NCBI RefSeq assembly: GCF_016786215.1
Contig: NZ_JADOBG010000001.1
Span: 124,001-188,000, forward strand
DNA: 64,000 nt
Reading direction: 5' to 3'
From: Legionella bononiensis
GTDB taxonomy: Bacteria; Pseudomonadota; Gammaproteobacteria; Legionellales; Legionellaceae
Below the pieces are notes generated by a model, which searched no databases, was not told where the DNA came from, and was given only the letters and a program-made list of their open reading frames with translations. Both the position numbers and the translations under genes were made by a program. Positions 54,409 through 63,366 of this stretch are shown here, one piece after another. Numbering within the stretch: the first letter of the stretch is position 1; each line of letters begins with the position of its first letter.

Positions 54409-55646
54409 TTTTTTTTATATGATATGGAAAAACACCCTGATAAAAATAATGAATTCAATGGAAATTCCAGGTTTTTATATTTTGATATTTCGTCCATGAG
54501 ATAATTGTCTTTATTAAAGAATAGTTCTTCTTGATTGTTTTCAGATGAAGAGTTGATATTCCAACGATGAATTAAATTAATATTTAAATTATCAGCGCAT
54601 TTATGGAGTATTGTATTTACTGCAACTTTGGAAGAGTAGATCTTTTCACAAGTATTTTCAAAAGCTGATTTAATTTCAGAAGACAATTTATTTAAGTTAG
54701 AGATTTGATTTGGTTTGAATAAAAAATCTTCTTTATTAAGAGAATAATACACTGTTTCATTTGACTCAAAAGGTGACAATTTATGTGGCGTCATAAAAAT
54801 GGGAATCGTTTCAGATTTAAAAATGTCAATATATGCTTCTCTAAAGAGGCTTATTGGTGCGTTTGATTCATTAGATGTTGGTAAATAAGCGGGTTGATCT
54901 CCACAGGCTACGAAAAATAAATATCGAATTACTTCCTTAATAAATCCATTATTAGTTATTTTATTATCCAAATTAATGGTATTTAGAAGATAGTCATACA
55001 ATAAAATATTTCTCTTAAAAATATGATCATTATTGGCAACAGAATTTAAATAATCTACAAACATAGGTGATTTATACGCTTTTTCTTCCCATGTTTTAGG
55101 AAATGAAAGTAATTTAGCTTTCCATGAAGGATTAATATGATCACTGATTTGTTTTAAAACAAAAAATTGTTCATCGAAATTATTGGGAACGGAGCATGTT
55201 AGATTATATTTTTTTTGTAACCATGAATGTCTCTTTTTATCGCTGAATTTATTCATTAATAAAAAGGAATTCCTTAGACCTGCTGTCATTTTAAGTATGT
55301 CAGATGGCTCATATAGGTAATTATTTTTTAAAAATTTAGTATATGGGAAAATTTGCCCTGGTTTATATATTTTCCATGGTGATGTTCGTTCATTAAACTC
55401 CATATACATTTCAAAATTGTTTTCATAGACCATGCAGAATGGCATTGTTGGAGATTTTTTTAAATCGGGGAAATAAAAATACGATTCATCACCTATCTGG
55501 CTGCCATAATTATAGCTTAGGATAGTTAATTCCGATGGAACTAAGTTAATATCATTTTCAATAATTTGATGTAAAGATGGGTTTAGTCTAGCCACATCCT
55601 GTTTCACATCTTCCCAGGAAACTGTAATTGATCCGCGTGCTGTCAT
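54387..55646 (-). CDS. Hypothetical protein convergent with tfuA
   Basis: A 419-residue soluble protein starting MTARGSITVSWEDVKQDVAR. It overlaps the end of the TfuA gene by 22 nt tail to tail. No domain was recognised. It has the same high AT content as the RiPP-like genes. It might be an immunity or accessory gene of that cluster or an unrelated neighbour. A terminator facing it from the right (55761-55806) isolates it from upstream transcription. Confidence 0.6.
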   Translation of the reverse strand: MTARGSITVSWEDVKQDVARLNPSLHQIIENDINLVPSELTILSYNYGSQIGDESYFYFPDLKKSPTMPFCMVYENNFEMYMEFNERTSPWKIYKPGQIFPYTKFLKNNYLYEPSDILKMTAGLRNSFLLMNKFSDKKRHSWLQKKYNLTCSVPNNFDEQFFVLKQISDHINPSWKAKLLSFPKTWEEKAYKSPMFVDYLNSVANNDHIFKRNILLYDYLLNTINLDNKITNNGFIKEVIRYLFFVACGDQPAYLPTSNESNAPISLFREAYIDIFKSETIPIFMTPHKLSPFESNETVYYSLNKEDFLFKPNQISNLNKLSSEIKSAFENTCEKIYSSKVAVNTILHKCADNLNINLIHRWNINSSSENNQEELFFNKDNYLMDEISKYKNLEFPLNSLFLSGCFSISYKKNYKVLNK

Positions 55647-55760
55647 AGTAATCTTTAGTGTAAATTTAGGTTAATCTCATTAAAATACACTTTTGTCGAA
55701 AAAAAATCGAGTAAAATGTTGAATCATGAATTGCTATGCGTTAATATCTTCATAGGTTCT

Positions 55761-55806
55761 AAAAAAAACACCGAGAGAACGGTCGCCAAACAGTCACTCT
55801 CGGTGT
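55761..55806 (-). terminator. Intrinsic terminator on the minus strand
   Basis: ACACCGAGAG (55768-55777) pairs perfectly with CTCTCGGTGT (55797-55806). On the minus strand the hairpin is followed by a run of T (plus-strand A's at 55761-55768). It would stop leftward transcription before the 55646 gene, or mark the end of a small leftward RNA. Confidence 0.7.
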
Positions 55807-56002
55807 ATTCGGGCATAAGACAGAATGCCATGGTGAAAATCATAACATATAGATTGAGCCATTGCATTCATTAGACAAGGAAATTATGGATGATAGCTCA
55901 ATACAATATTCTTTACACAATCTTCGTTAAAAATAATCCAATAGAACAATTTGTTTAATTTGATGGCAACAGCCAATTAACAATTAATAATGGATCTTTA
56001 AG

Positions 56003-57013
56003 ATGTGTAATGAAATTTCAATTATAAATAAACTTCAAGCAGTCGTATGCTTCAATAAAGCTAGAATAGATGTAGAGCGCCCATTTATTGGATTCCCTTA
56101 TGGTCCCGCATTATTAATTAAGTCTCTTATTAATTTGGCAGATCCAGCAACGGGCATCGTTTATGATGTTTCCTATCATGATATTGCTAAGCTAATTGAA
56201 ATTAACTCCGCACCAGGAAGAAAAGAAAGTGGTACGCCATCCAAACAAACTATTCGTAATTACATCAAATCAATTGAGAGGGAATGCGGGGAATATTTTA
56301 AAGTGGTTTCCGAAGGTCAATCCCTCAAATTCCTTTTTCCTCAACTACCTAAAATTTTTAGTAAAATCTTTGAAAACACGGAAGTTAACACACTAACAAA
56401 CCCAGTCAACAATCAAGAAAACATTGACGAACAGGTTGTTTTTGATGAGGAAGTTAACATAGAACTTAACACAGAAGTTAACATACCTAACCCCTGTGTA
56501 AAGAAGTTATTTATTAATATAAATAACAATACAAACAACAACAACTTAGGCGAGGAAATTGGGAATAAAAATTTAAAACAACTCATATCGCCAAATTTCT
56601 ACCCCAGCCAAAAAACAATTGCACGAGCAATTGCATCAGGCTACAGCTTTGCTACTGACAGCAACATCATCCAAGAATTCATTGACAAAAACACTGCATG
56701 GGGAAGTACTTTTGCTGACTTCAACCCCATTTATTTAAGTTTTCTTGCTAAACATGCCGAACGCAAACAACAAGAGCCCATGATATCAAACACTCAGACA
56801 AGGAGTACAAACAATGAGCGTGCATCCCCTAAAGTCAATTCTTATGACGCAGCCTTGGAGACAGTCGCAAGATTCAACCAGAACGCCTGCAAACCTTCAA
56901 CAGAAGAGTTATTCCCAACCTCAAAAGTCATCAGCGCCGAACTTGAGTACAGACCATGTGTCCTGGCTTTGGATGGAACTCACCAAAATCTACGGCAATT
57001 TATTTCTAACTAA
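56003..57013 (+). CDS. LvrA-like/DnaT-like replication or regulatory protein
   Basis: A 336-residue protein. The N-terminal 120 residues look like a winged-helix/initiator domain (DVSYHDIAKLIEINSAPGRK, TIRNYIKSIERECGEYFKV). An Asn/Glu-rich linker follows, then a segment like the DnaT single-strand DNA-binding domain (SQKTIARAIASGYSFATDSN; IYLSFLAKHAERK). Its position just before a CsrA gene and GI-type transfer genes matches the Lvr block of Legionella elements. Its last 200 nt overlap the next gene in another frame. Confidence 0.62.
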   Translation: MCNEISIINKLQAVVCFNKARIDVERPFIGFPYGPALLIKSLINLADPATGIVYDVSYHDIAKLIEINSAPGRKESGTPSKQTIRNYIKSIERECGEYFKVVSEGQSLKFLFPQLPKIFSKIFENTEVNTLTNPVNNQENIDEQVVFDEEVNIELNTEVNIPNPCVKKLFININNNTNNNNLGEEIGNKNLKQLISPNFYPSQKTIARAIASGYSFATDSNIIQEFIDKNTAWGSTFADFNPIYLSFLAKHAERKQQEPMISNTQTRSTNNERASPKVNSYDAALETVARFNQNACKPSTEELFPTSKVISAELEYRPCVLALDGTHQNLRQFISN

Positions 57014-57491
57014 ATTTGGTACGCATGATAACGGCACTTGGTTTGACACATTAAAAGGCTTAACGCCTAAAGCTCTGGAGAGCGGAATGGAACGATTAAG
57101 AAACTTATCGGGCAATGGAAAGTTTGCTGAGTACCCACCTAATTGCTTGCAATTCAAAGCACTATGTATGGCTTTTTATGATGATTTAAAACTGCCGAAA
57201 GCATCCGATGCCTATTGGGAGTTCAAAAATAGCGTTCGCAAGGCGATTCCACGCTGGAGCCATCCAGTGATTGAATTCGTAGCAAAAAAAATGCCGTTTG
57301 ATTTCTTCTCAATCGATCACGATGGCATAGCTTATAGCGTATTTAAAGAAAAGTATGAGCAAGTATGTCATTTGATTCAACAAGGCCATGACCTCCCTAA
57401 AATAGATGCGCCACATCGAATCAAACCAGCCCGAAATCTTGAGGTAGGCAAGGGATACTTAAACCAAATCAAACAACACATAGGAGTGTAA
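56814..57491 (+). CDS. LvrB-like / replication P-like protein
   Basis: A 225-residue protein. The ATG at 56814 has AAGGAG eight bases upstream. A disordered N-terminus (TRTPANLQQKSYSQPQKSSA) precedes a domain resembling the phage replication protein P family: WLWMELTKIYGNLF, LTPKALESGMERLRNL, and FAEYPPNCLQFKALC. Proteins of this kind load helicase at origins. The first 66 codons lie inside the 3' end of the preceding gene. Alternative: a later start would remove the overlap. Confidence 0.68.
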   Translation: MSVHPLKSILMTQPWRQSQDSTRTPANLQQKSYSQPQKSSAPNLSTDHVSWLWMELTKIYGNLFLTKFGTHDNGTWFDTLKGLTPKALESGMERLRNLSGNGKFAEYPPNCLQFKALCMAFYDDLKLPKASDAYWEFKNSVRKAIPRWSHPVIEFVAKKMPFDFFSIDHDGIAYSVFKEKYEQVCHLIQQGHDLPKIDAPHRIKPARNLEVGKGYLNQIKQHIGV

Positions 57492-57494
57492 TCG

Positions 57495-57671
57495 ATGAGA
57501 ACTTTAACTGAAGACTTACTGACCATGCTGCAACAATGCGCTAACAAGCTCTTATTAGCGTATGACGAAACCTTAAGACCTGACGTTTGGGAGGCTTTTG
57601 AAAAGACAGCCGATGCCTGCGAAACCCTGGCGTTTCAACAGAATTCAAATCCATCAATGACTATTCATTAA
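57495..57671 (+). CDS. Small protein between LvrB-like and CsrA genes
   Basis: A 58-residue helical protein ([18 protein letters not shown] start) beginning 3 nt after the preceding stop codon, with TAGGAG overlapping that stop. Contains two Cys and an acidic centre. It is part of the same operon, with function unknown. Confidence 0.6.
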   Translation: MRTLTEDLLTMLQQCANKLLLAYDETLRPDVWEAFEKTADACETLAFQQNSNPSMTIH

Positions 57672-57691
57672 TAAAAAAAAGGAAAAAACAA

Positions 57692-57919
57692 ATGCTCATT
57701 TTAACCAGGAGAATAGGAGAAGCTCTGATGATTGGTGACGAGGTCAATATCACCGTCTTAGGCGTTAAAGGCAATCAAGTGCGCTTTGGCATTAATGCAC
57801 CATTATCCATTTCCGTACATCGTGAAGAGATTTATCTGAAATTAAAAAAAGAGAAAGAGCAGGGTGGTTTTTATATAAAACCTATACATGTTAACGATAA
57901 TGCCAATAAGAGCCATTAA
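57692..57919 (+). CDS. CsrA-family RNA-binding regulator (LvrC/CsrT type)
   Basis: A 75-residue CsrA. It begins [18 protein letters not shown] and contains [20 protein letters not shown], with Leu4 and Arg44-type RNA contacts in place. It binds GGA motifs in mRNA leaders, and in Legionella conjugative elements such paralogues (LvrC, CsrT) sit before transfer genes and limit conjugation or motility. Its location just ahead of traT and the T4SS genes fits that group. Confidence 0.92.
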   Translation: MLILTRRIGEALMIGDEVNITVLGVKGNQVRFGINAPLSISVHREEIYLKLKKEKEQGGFYIKPIHVNDNANKSH

Positions 57920-57965
57920 TTAATAAAAATACAGTGAACTAATAACAACAATACTTAAAGGAATA

Positions 57966-58721
57966 ATGATGAGCGTAACAAGAGTAGGGCTTAAGACAGC
58001 AATCCAATATACTGTAATAGCTTGTGCTGTATCAACATTAATAGGCTGTGCCGCAACCCAAACAGCACTAGAGCACCATACTTTAGAGGCGAATACTAAA
58101 TTAAGTAAAACCATCTTTCTCGATCCCGTTGCACCGTCTCAAAAAACGGTGTTTGTCTCCGTAAAAAACACCTCAGAAGAGAGCTTGGCGATTGAGAAAC
58201 CGCTGGCCCAAGCATTAACTGAGCGTGGCTATCGGGTTGTTACCAATCCTTCACAAGCCCATTACATGATTCAGGCCAACATCTTGAAGGTTGGGAAAAT
58301 GAGTCGCTCTGCCTCTCAAAATGCTCTGGGCGGTGGTTATGGCTCGGCCTTAGCGGGAGCAGCTACTGGTGCTGCCATTGGTTCTTTTGGAAATTCTAAC
58401 ACCATGCTGGGCGGTGGAATTGCAGGAGGGCTTGTAGGATTGGCTGCTGATTCCTTAGTAAAAGACGTCAATTACACCGTAGTAACGGACGTTCAAATTT
58501 CTGAACGCGTAGGAAAAGGGGTAACGGTGCAGGAGCATTTTAATTCTGCTCTTGAAAACGGGACCGCATCAGGCACGTATCAAACATCCAGCAAACAAAC
58601 CAATTACCAGCGTTATCGGACTCGTGTGGTGTCTAATGCCGATAAAGTGAATTTGTCCTTTAAAGACGCCCGTCCTGTTTTAGAGCAAGGATTAGTGAGG
58701 ACCTTATCAGGCATTTTCTAA
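57966..58721 (+). CDS. traT: TraT-type outer-membrane lipoprotein (surface exclusion/complement resistance)
   Basis: A 251-residue TraT. A signal peptide leads to the lipobox near residue 28 (ALIGCAATQ region), and a Gly/Ala-rich section (GGGYGSALAGAATGAAIGSF, then LGGGIAGGLVGLAA) is characteristic. TraT on F-type plasmids reduces mating between like cells and resists complement. It precedes the T4SS operon. All standard parts are present, so it is probably functional. Confidence 0.9.
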   Translation: MMSVTRVGLKTAIQYTVIACAVSTLIGCAATQTALEHHTLEANTKLSKTIFLDPVAPSQKTVFVSVKNTSEESLAIEKPLAQALTERGYRVVTNPSQAHYMIQANILKVGKMSRSASQNALGGGYGSALAGAATGAAIGSFGNSNTMLGGGIAGGLVGLAADSLVKDVNYTVVTDVQISERVGKGVTVQEHFNSALENGTASGTYQTSSKQTNYQRYRTRVVSNADKVNLSFKDARPVLEQGLVRTLSGIF

Positions 58722-58822
58722 TCTAAATCCAATGGACTGCCAATGCGCTTAAGTATTGGCAGATAAAAAATCAATTAAATAAAAAATTGCGCTTTTTGAA
58801 GCGTGATGGGGGATTTTTGACC

Positions 58823-59284
58823 GTGAAAACAGTAAATCAGTTAAAAACCACAACCAGCATCGTGATTTTTTGCCTGTCCGCCAGCGTTGTGAATGCAGCT
58901 CAAGTGACCCAGGTAAATCGTTACGCAACCGTTGAGAATAAGCCGTTAACCTCACAAATTAACCCTTTGCTCACCGTGCAACAAATCCATTTTCCTCAAA
59001 GCATTCATACCGTAGGTGAAGCATTAACTCATTGGATGCAGTATTCAGGATACGCTCTGGTTGATGAGAAGGTACAAAGCCAGGCGCTTAAAAACATCAT
59101 GAATCAACCCCTACCGCAAGTGGTGAGAAATCTCGGGCCATTAACGGTACAGGATGGATTAGAGGTTCTGGTGGGACAGCAAGTTTTTTCTCTGATCCAA
59201 GACCCACTTCATCGCCAGGTTAATTTTAAATTAAAACCGCAATACGCCAAAGCACAAACCAATCTCCAAGGAAAAAAAGCATGA
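58823..59284 (+). CDS. PilL/TcpQ-like protein of the GI-type transfer operon
   Basis: A 153-residue exported protein; I choose GTG 58823 (MKTVNQLKTT, GGGGGA nine bases upstream) because it gives a good signal peptide (to VVNAA). An earlier TTG at 58787 is in frame. The C-terminal half (AIHTVGEALTHWMQYSGYAL-like, LGPLTVQDGLEVLVG) matches the PilL/TcpQ domain at the 5' end of PFGI-1-class ICE transfer operons. It overlaps the next gene by 4 nt. Confidence 0.78.
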   Translation: MKTVNQLKTTTSIVIFCLSASVVNAAQVTQVNRYATVENKPLTSQINPLLTVQQIHFPQSIHTVGEALTHWMQYSGYALVDEKVQSQALKNIMNQPLPQVVRNLGPLTVQDGLEVLVGQQVFSLIQDPLHRQVNFKLKPQYAKAQTNLQGKKA

Positions 59285-59928
59285 ACAACAACGCCATCAA
59301 ACAATTAAAAAATCTTTTGATTCTACCCACTCGCAAAGGCGTGTTTTTTGGGGGCTTAGTGCTGGCAATAGGTACGTCCACCTTGCTGGGTTTGGCAACC
59401 ATTCGAAATGAGCCCTCTTCAACACAGGACGCAGCGACTGACACTCTGGTCGTTTCACGCTTAAACGAGCTGCAGTCTCAATTAAAAACGTTGGGCGAAA
59501 CGGCTAATAAACCCCTACCAGAGGTTAATTTTGATGCCATCACCCAACAAATTGCGCAGTTATCCAGTCGGCTCGACCAGCTTCGAGAAGCCGACAGCAA
59601 ACAATTAACTGAGTCTCTAAACCACACCCAAAATACCTTAGGCCAAGAGCTTCATTCCATCAAAGAAGTGGTAACTCACCTGGATGATAAAAAATCCCCG
59701 GTCAAATACGTATCCCTAAAGAGTCTGCCATTTTCTGTCGTGAGTATTGACAGCATTCAACAAGTCCCCGTTGCCAGTGTTGCTTATGACTACAAAACCA
59801 TTCCCCTGGAGAAGGGCGATGCGCTCGCGGGATGGAAGGTGGTGAGCGTTGATTACGGCAAACAACGCCTTGAATTAGAAAATACACGCGCTGAGCGAGT
59901 ACTTATAACTCATGAGCACATAGGTTAA
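59281..59928 (+). CDS. Membrane-anchored coiled-coil protein of the transfer operon
   Basis: A 215-residue protein. A basic N-terminus and membrane helix (GVFFGGLVLAIGTSTLLGLA) precede a coiled-coil region (QIAQLSSRLDQLREADSKQL) and a C-terminal beta domain (LAGWKVVSVDYGKQRLELEN) similar in style to PilP/TraP-like pilus or secretion alignment proteins. Position between PilL-like and TIGR03759 genes supports a role in the mating apparatus. Confidence 0.7.
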   Translation: MNNNAIKQLKNLLILPTRKGVFFGGLVLAIGTSTLLGLATIRNEPSSTQDAATDTLVVSRLNELQSQLKTLGETANKPLPEVNFDAITQQIAQLSSRLDQLREADSKQLTESLNHTQNTLGQELHSIKEVVTHLDDKKSPVKYVSLKSLPFSVVSIDSIQQVPVASVAYDYKTIPLEKGDALAGWKVVSVDYGKQRLELENTRAERVLITHEHIG

Positions 59929-59942
59929 GGAAGGGGTGAGTC

Positions 59943-60788
59943 ATGTCTAAAAAATCACTGTTATTAAGCCTCATGTTCTTAAATGTCCAGGCACATGCTG
60001 ATTTAACCATTCCTGGGATTGCCATGCACCACAACAATTCCAATGCTTTGGCATCAACCGATAAAACGCTTGCCAAAACAGGTCTTTCAGTGAATGAAGA
60101 CGACATCACCGCAGAGCAAGACATGAACACCTTAAAACTTACCCCTTTGCAACTCCATGAAGCACGAGTTTGGGGATTAACTGAAGAGGAAGAAAAACGC
60201 TACGTATTTTTAATGCAAAATCGCAGTGCGGTATATTATAAAGGATTAAGGCAAACCCCTGTGGATGTCTTGGGTATTAATGCAAAAAGTGAGGCGGAGC
60301 GCACCCATTTTGCCTTACTTTCTGCTCGCCATGAAGCCCAAAAGGTATCCAAAAACATCGCGTGGAATAACGCGTTTTACAAAGCCTACAATCAATTATT
60401 TGCCAATGTACCTGTTGTGGGTGAGTTTGATGCATCCCCTTATTCGCCAGTTGCCTATAAACCGATACGTCTTAATGAAGGCGATACTTTATTTCTATTC
60501 ATCAAAACAGATGACGCAATCAAAACAGTCCTTTTAACCTTAATGGAAGCAATTAATGCAAGTCCTAATACACGATTGCATTTGATGCTCATGGGGATGG
60601 ATGACCGTGCGGTTCAGGTGTGGGCAAACCTTAATCAAATTCCACGAGAATTAGTAAGCAATGGAACTATTACCCTAAATCACGGTGAATTAAGTTTTGA
60701 CGCACTGAATGCCTCTAAAAAAACCACGCCTTTATTGCTGTTGGCCAGAGGCGGCGCCTCAAGCGTTGTTGATTTGGGAGTGTTTTAA
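59943..60788 (+). CDS. Integrating conjugative element protein, TIGR03759 family
   Basis: A 281-residue exported protein with signal peptide (to AHADL). The family core LQLHEARVWGLTEEEEKRYV (near residues 66-85) is followed by LMQNRSAVYYKGLRQTPVDV, and the C-terminal part carries a thioredoxin-like segment (DTLFLFIKTDDAIKTVLLTL). It is a conserved periplasmic part of GI-type conjugation systems; its exact job is not known. Confidence 0.88.
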   Translation: MSKKSLLLSLMFLNVQAHADLTIPGIAMHHNNSNALASTDKTLAKTGLSVNEDDITAEQDMNTLKLTPLQLHEARVWGLTEEEEKRYVFLMQNRSAVYYKGLRQTPVDVLGINAKSEAERTHFALLSARHEAQKVSKNIAWNNAFYKAYNQLFANVPVVGEFDASPYSPVAYKPIRLNEGDTLFLFIKTDDAIKTVLLTLMEAINASPNTRLHLMLMGMDDRAVQVWANLNQIPRELVSNGTITLNHGELSFDALNASKKTTPLLLLARGGASSVVDLGVF

Positions 60789-60789
60789 C

Positions 60790-61266
60790 ATGCGAACCCT
60801 GTTTTTTTTCATCTCCTGGAGTCTCATTGCAGCCTGTTATGCGCTGAAAGTGATAGCCATTGAATCACCCGTTATTGATGCAGCTCCCTATTTAGAGGCA
60901 GGTCAGGTTCCCTCAAAACAAGAAGGGACACACACTGAATCAGAAGAATTTCCCTTACCAGTAACCAGCCGTATAAATCCTGGAGTCGTGAACACACATA
61001 CCATTAGAAACAGCAACTTGTCACACGCTCTTTTTGTAGTGGGCGATGATGCACGTTCCCGTGCCTGGTTAAAAGCACATGCCTTGCAATTGCAAAAGAG
61101 CAAGGCATTGGGACTTGTTACTAATGTGGCCACATCGCGCGCGCTGCATGAGTTAACACAATTGGCGGGCCTACCCTTACAAGCAGTTGATGTCGATGAA
61201 TTAGCCTCTTTATTAGATGTGCATCATTACCCATTTGCCTATGATTCGGGGGTTATATGGCAGTAG
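60790..61266 (+). CDS. Integrating conjugative element protein, TIGR03765 family
   Basis: A 158-residue exported protein (MRTLFFFISWSLIAACYALK start). The C-terminal region SHALFVVGDDARSRAWLKAH and LGLVTNVATSRALHELTQL is typical for the family, probably a periplasmic partner of the coupling complex. ATG lies one base after the previous stop codon, and the gene overlaps the next by 10 nt. Confidence 0.87.
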   Translation: MRTLFFFISWSLIAACYALKVIAIESPVIDAAPYLEAGQVPSKQEGTHTESEEFPLPVTSRINPGVVNTHTIRNSNLSHALFVVGDDARSRAWLKAHALQLQKSKALGLVTNVATSRALHELTQLAGLPLQAVDVDELASLLDVHHYPFAYDSGVIWQ

Positions 61267-62003
61267 CAAGCAAACAAAGACCTGTTAAAAAATCATCCTG
61301 GCTTAAACGAGCAGTGGTGAGCTGGGTGTGTGTCGCATTTATTGGATGGTTGGTTTTAATGGGCTGGGCATTATGGTCTTGGGTTCATGTAGGCTTTGAA
61401 TCAACTGCTAACGCCATTAAAGCGCTGTCCCTAAAGCAAGCAGTGGTTGTTAGTGAATTTAGCGACGCCTCATTCACTACCTGGTTAAGCCAAAGGGTTA
61501 CCCCAGACCTTCGCACTCATTCGGCGAGCACTTTGATCAAAGCACACGAAGTAGGGGGTAGGCTTGCTCAAATGGCACAAGAACAAATGGATGCGGTGAT
61601 TCAACCAGACCCAATTTCAATAGCGCCAGAGTTAAAACAAACCTTCAATGAATTTTGGCTAAAGGCACAACAATTTTGGATTTTATTGGGCGCCACAGGA
61701 GATCTGTTATTAATCAAAGGAGCTATTTTGATTGCGGCCATTCCGCTGTTTTTATTAGCCATTAGTGCAGGACTTGTGGACGGATTAAATCAACGAGCCA
61801 TTCGTACTGCCTCTTTAGGGCGTGAATCAACCTATGTCTTTCATAAATCCATTCCTTTGGCGCGACGCGCCTTGTTTTGGGTCTTGGGTCTATGGCTTGC
61901 CATCCCGCATGCCTTATCGCCAACGCCTGTTTTTGTGAGTTTAAGCGTGTTGCTCGCTTGTTTGGTCAGCGTGACCTCCAGTCGATTTAAAAAATATTTA
62001 TAA
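61257..62003 (+). CDS. ICE membrane protein, TIGR03747 family
   Basis: A 248-residue membrane protein. There is one N-terminal helix (VVSWVCVAFIGWLVLMGWAL) and two or three in the C-terminal half (LLLIKGAILIAAIPLFLLAI; LGLWLAIPHALSPTPVFVSL), with a periplasmic helical part between. DGLNQRAIRTASLGRESTYV is the conserved cytosolic loop. It is a standard inner-membrane part of GI-type mating-pair formation. Confidence 0.9.
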   Translation: MAVASKQRPVKKSSWLKRAVVSWVCVAFIGWLVLMGWALWSWVHVGFESTANAIKALSLKQAVVVSEFSDASFTTWLSQRVTPDLRTHSASTLIKAHEVGGRLAQMAQEQMDAVIQPDPISIAPELKQTFNEFWLKAQQFWILLGATGDLLLIKGAILIAAIPLFLLAISAGLVDGLNQRAIRTASLGRESTYVFHKSIPLARRALFWVLGLWLAIPHALSPTPVFVSLSVLLACLVSVTSSRFKKYL

Positions 62004-62009
62004 GGAGAT

Positions 62010-62339
62010 GTGATGAAAAAAACACTGTTTGGATTGGGATTAATGCTCTTTAGTGCTGTGAGTTTCAGCAATCAGGCGGAGCTTAATAAAACCTTAGTGC
62101 GGGTGATTAATCAAATTAACGCCACGCTGCCCTTATTGGCCGAGGCAGAAGAGGAAATTGAGCCTAATTCCCGCATTCAATTACATATTAATGCCTTTGA
62201 AGGCAGTGATAAAAAGACCCATCCAGGGGTTCGCGAGGATTTAGTGGCCATTCGCAATGCCTTGATTGACTACATCAACAAGCCCGCCATTGAGCCTAAA
62301 ACCGTTAAGCCACTCGCATTTGATTTTGTGGGGAACTAG
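62010..62339 (+). CDS. RAQPRD-family ICE protein
   Basis: A 109-residue exported protein with signal peptide (ending SFSNQAEL) and a helical mature part with LLAEAEEEIEPNSRIQLHIN. The RAQPRD family name motif is degenerate here. It is a small periplasmic component next to TIGR03758/03745 genes in all GI-type operons. AAGGAG precedes its ATG. Confidence 0.82.
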   Translation: MMKKTLFGLGLMLFSAVSFSNQAELNKTLVRVINQINATLPLLAEAEEEIEPNSRIQLHINAFEGSDKKTHPGVREDLVAIRNALIDYINKPAIEPKTVKPLAFDFVGN

Positions 62340-62341
62340 CG

Positions 62342-62599
62342 ATGAGAGAACAACTTGCGGGTGACTTTGCCAAAGCATTTAACGAAGCAGGAGGGCAACA
62401 GGCCTTAACCTATAGCGGGCTGATTCGCTTCGTGGCGTTAATGTGCGTGATTTTAGCCATTCTTTGGTCGATTGTGCACTTTATGAGTGAGGAGGCAAAA
62501 GCTTCAGAAGTATTTATGGTGGCTCTAGGCTCAAGAACCGTGCGTTTGCTCATAGGCCTCACCTTATTTATCGGTTTATTAACAACAAAAGGAAGTTAG
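62342..62599 (+). CDS. ICE membrane protein, TIGR03758 family (pilin-like, VirB2/TraA position)
   Basis: An 85-residue protein with two membrane helices (LIRFVALMCVILAILWSIVH and TVRLLIGLTLFIGLLTT) and the conserved QALTYSGLIRF lead. Starts 2 nt after the preceding stop codon. Small two-helix proteins at this place are thought to belong to the pilus or channel. Confidence 0.85.
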   Translation: MREQLAGDFAKAFNEAGGQQALTYSGLIRFVALMCVILAILWSIVHFMSEEAKASEVFMVALGSRTVRLLIGLTLFIGLLTTKGS

Positions 62600-62601
62600 A
62601 C

Positions 62602-62994
62602 ATGATGCACCTACCAAGAACAATAAATCGCTGGGCACTTAGTGCCCACCTTGCCCTGATCAATTTAAGCTACGCGCCGGCCCTATGGGCTGATAGTGGT
62701 TGGTTTCCTAAGGTCGCGGCATCTGATGACATGACTCAAGGCAATAAGAGCGCCATGACCGTCTTATCCAATGTGGTGAGGCAGGGATTGATGATTTTGT
62801 TATTCATCGTCTCGGTGGTGATGTTCACCAAATTTATATCCACGATATCGCATGGCATTGAGGAAGCTAAAAAACATGAAGGCGGCTCGCTTGCAGTATT
62901 TGCTAATTTTGCAGTGATGGGGATTGTCTATCTGACCATCAGTATTGCAACGGGCTATTTAGGGTACACCGTCATCGATAAATTTAAACTCTAA
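62602..62994 (+). CDS. ICE membrane protein, TIGR03745 family
   Basis: A 130-residue protein with a long signal (to ALWADSGW) and two membrane helices (GLMILLFIVSVVMFTKFIST; FAVMGIVYLTISIATGYLGY) around a charged loop. Likely the processed pilin or a pilin-like subunit of the GI-type system. Confidence 0.87.
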   Translation: MMHLPRTINRWALSAHLALINLSYAPALWADSGWFPKVAASDDMTQGNKSAMTVLSNVVRQGLMILLFIVSVVMFTKFISTISHGIEEAKKHEGGSLAVFANFAVMGIVYLTISIATGYLGYTVIDKFKL

Positions 62995-63003
62995 GGATAC
63001 AAC

Positions 63004-63366
63004 ATGACTACCCCATCAAGCCGTCATTTATCCCATGATTTTCCCGCATTTAAGGGGCTGACTTTACGTGAACTTATGGTTCTTGTGGCCATCACCACAG
63101 GGGTGATGGCGTTGGTGTTCACTATCATCGGCGTGTTGTTTGGCTTTCCTGGCGCTTTTGGCTGTCTCGGCTTGGTGCTTGGCTTCATTGTCGGGGTGAG
63201 CCTCGCACCAAAACCGATTTCTCGCTTAAAAGCGGGCAAACCACACGGATATTTAATGAAAAAAATAAGAATAAAACTGGCCAGATGGGGTCTGGTGCGA
63301 CCACCTTATCTAGCCCATCGCGGTCTTTGGCATACCTCAAAACGATTAGGAGCCCGTCGTGTTTAA
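63004..63366 (+). CDS. Conjugal transfer protein, TIGR03750 family (VirB3/TraL-like)
   Basis: A 120-residue protein with two helices (ELMVLVAITTGVMALVFTII and FGCLGLVLGFIVGVSLAP), followed by SRLKAGKPHGYLMKKI, the family hallmark. It resembles the small VirB3/TraL inner-membrane proteins. It overlaps the next gene by 8 nt. Confidence 0.88.
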   Translation: MTTPSSRHLSHDFPAFKGLTLRELMVLVAITTGVMALVFTIIGVLFGFPGAFGCLGLVLGFIVGVSLAPKPISRLKAGKPHGYLMKKIRIKLARWGLVRPPYLAHRGLWHTSKRLGARRV

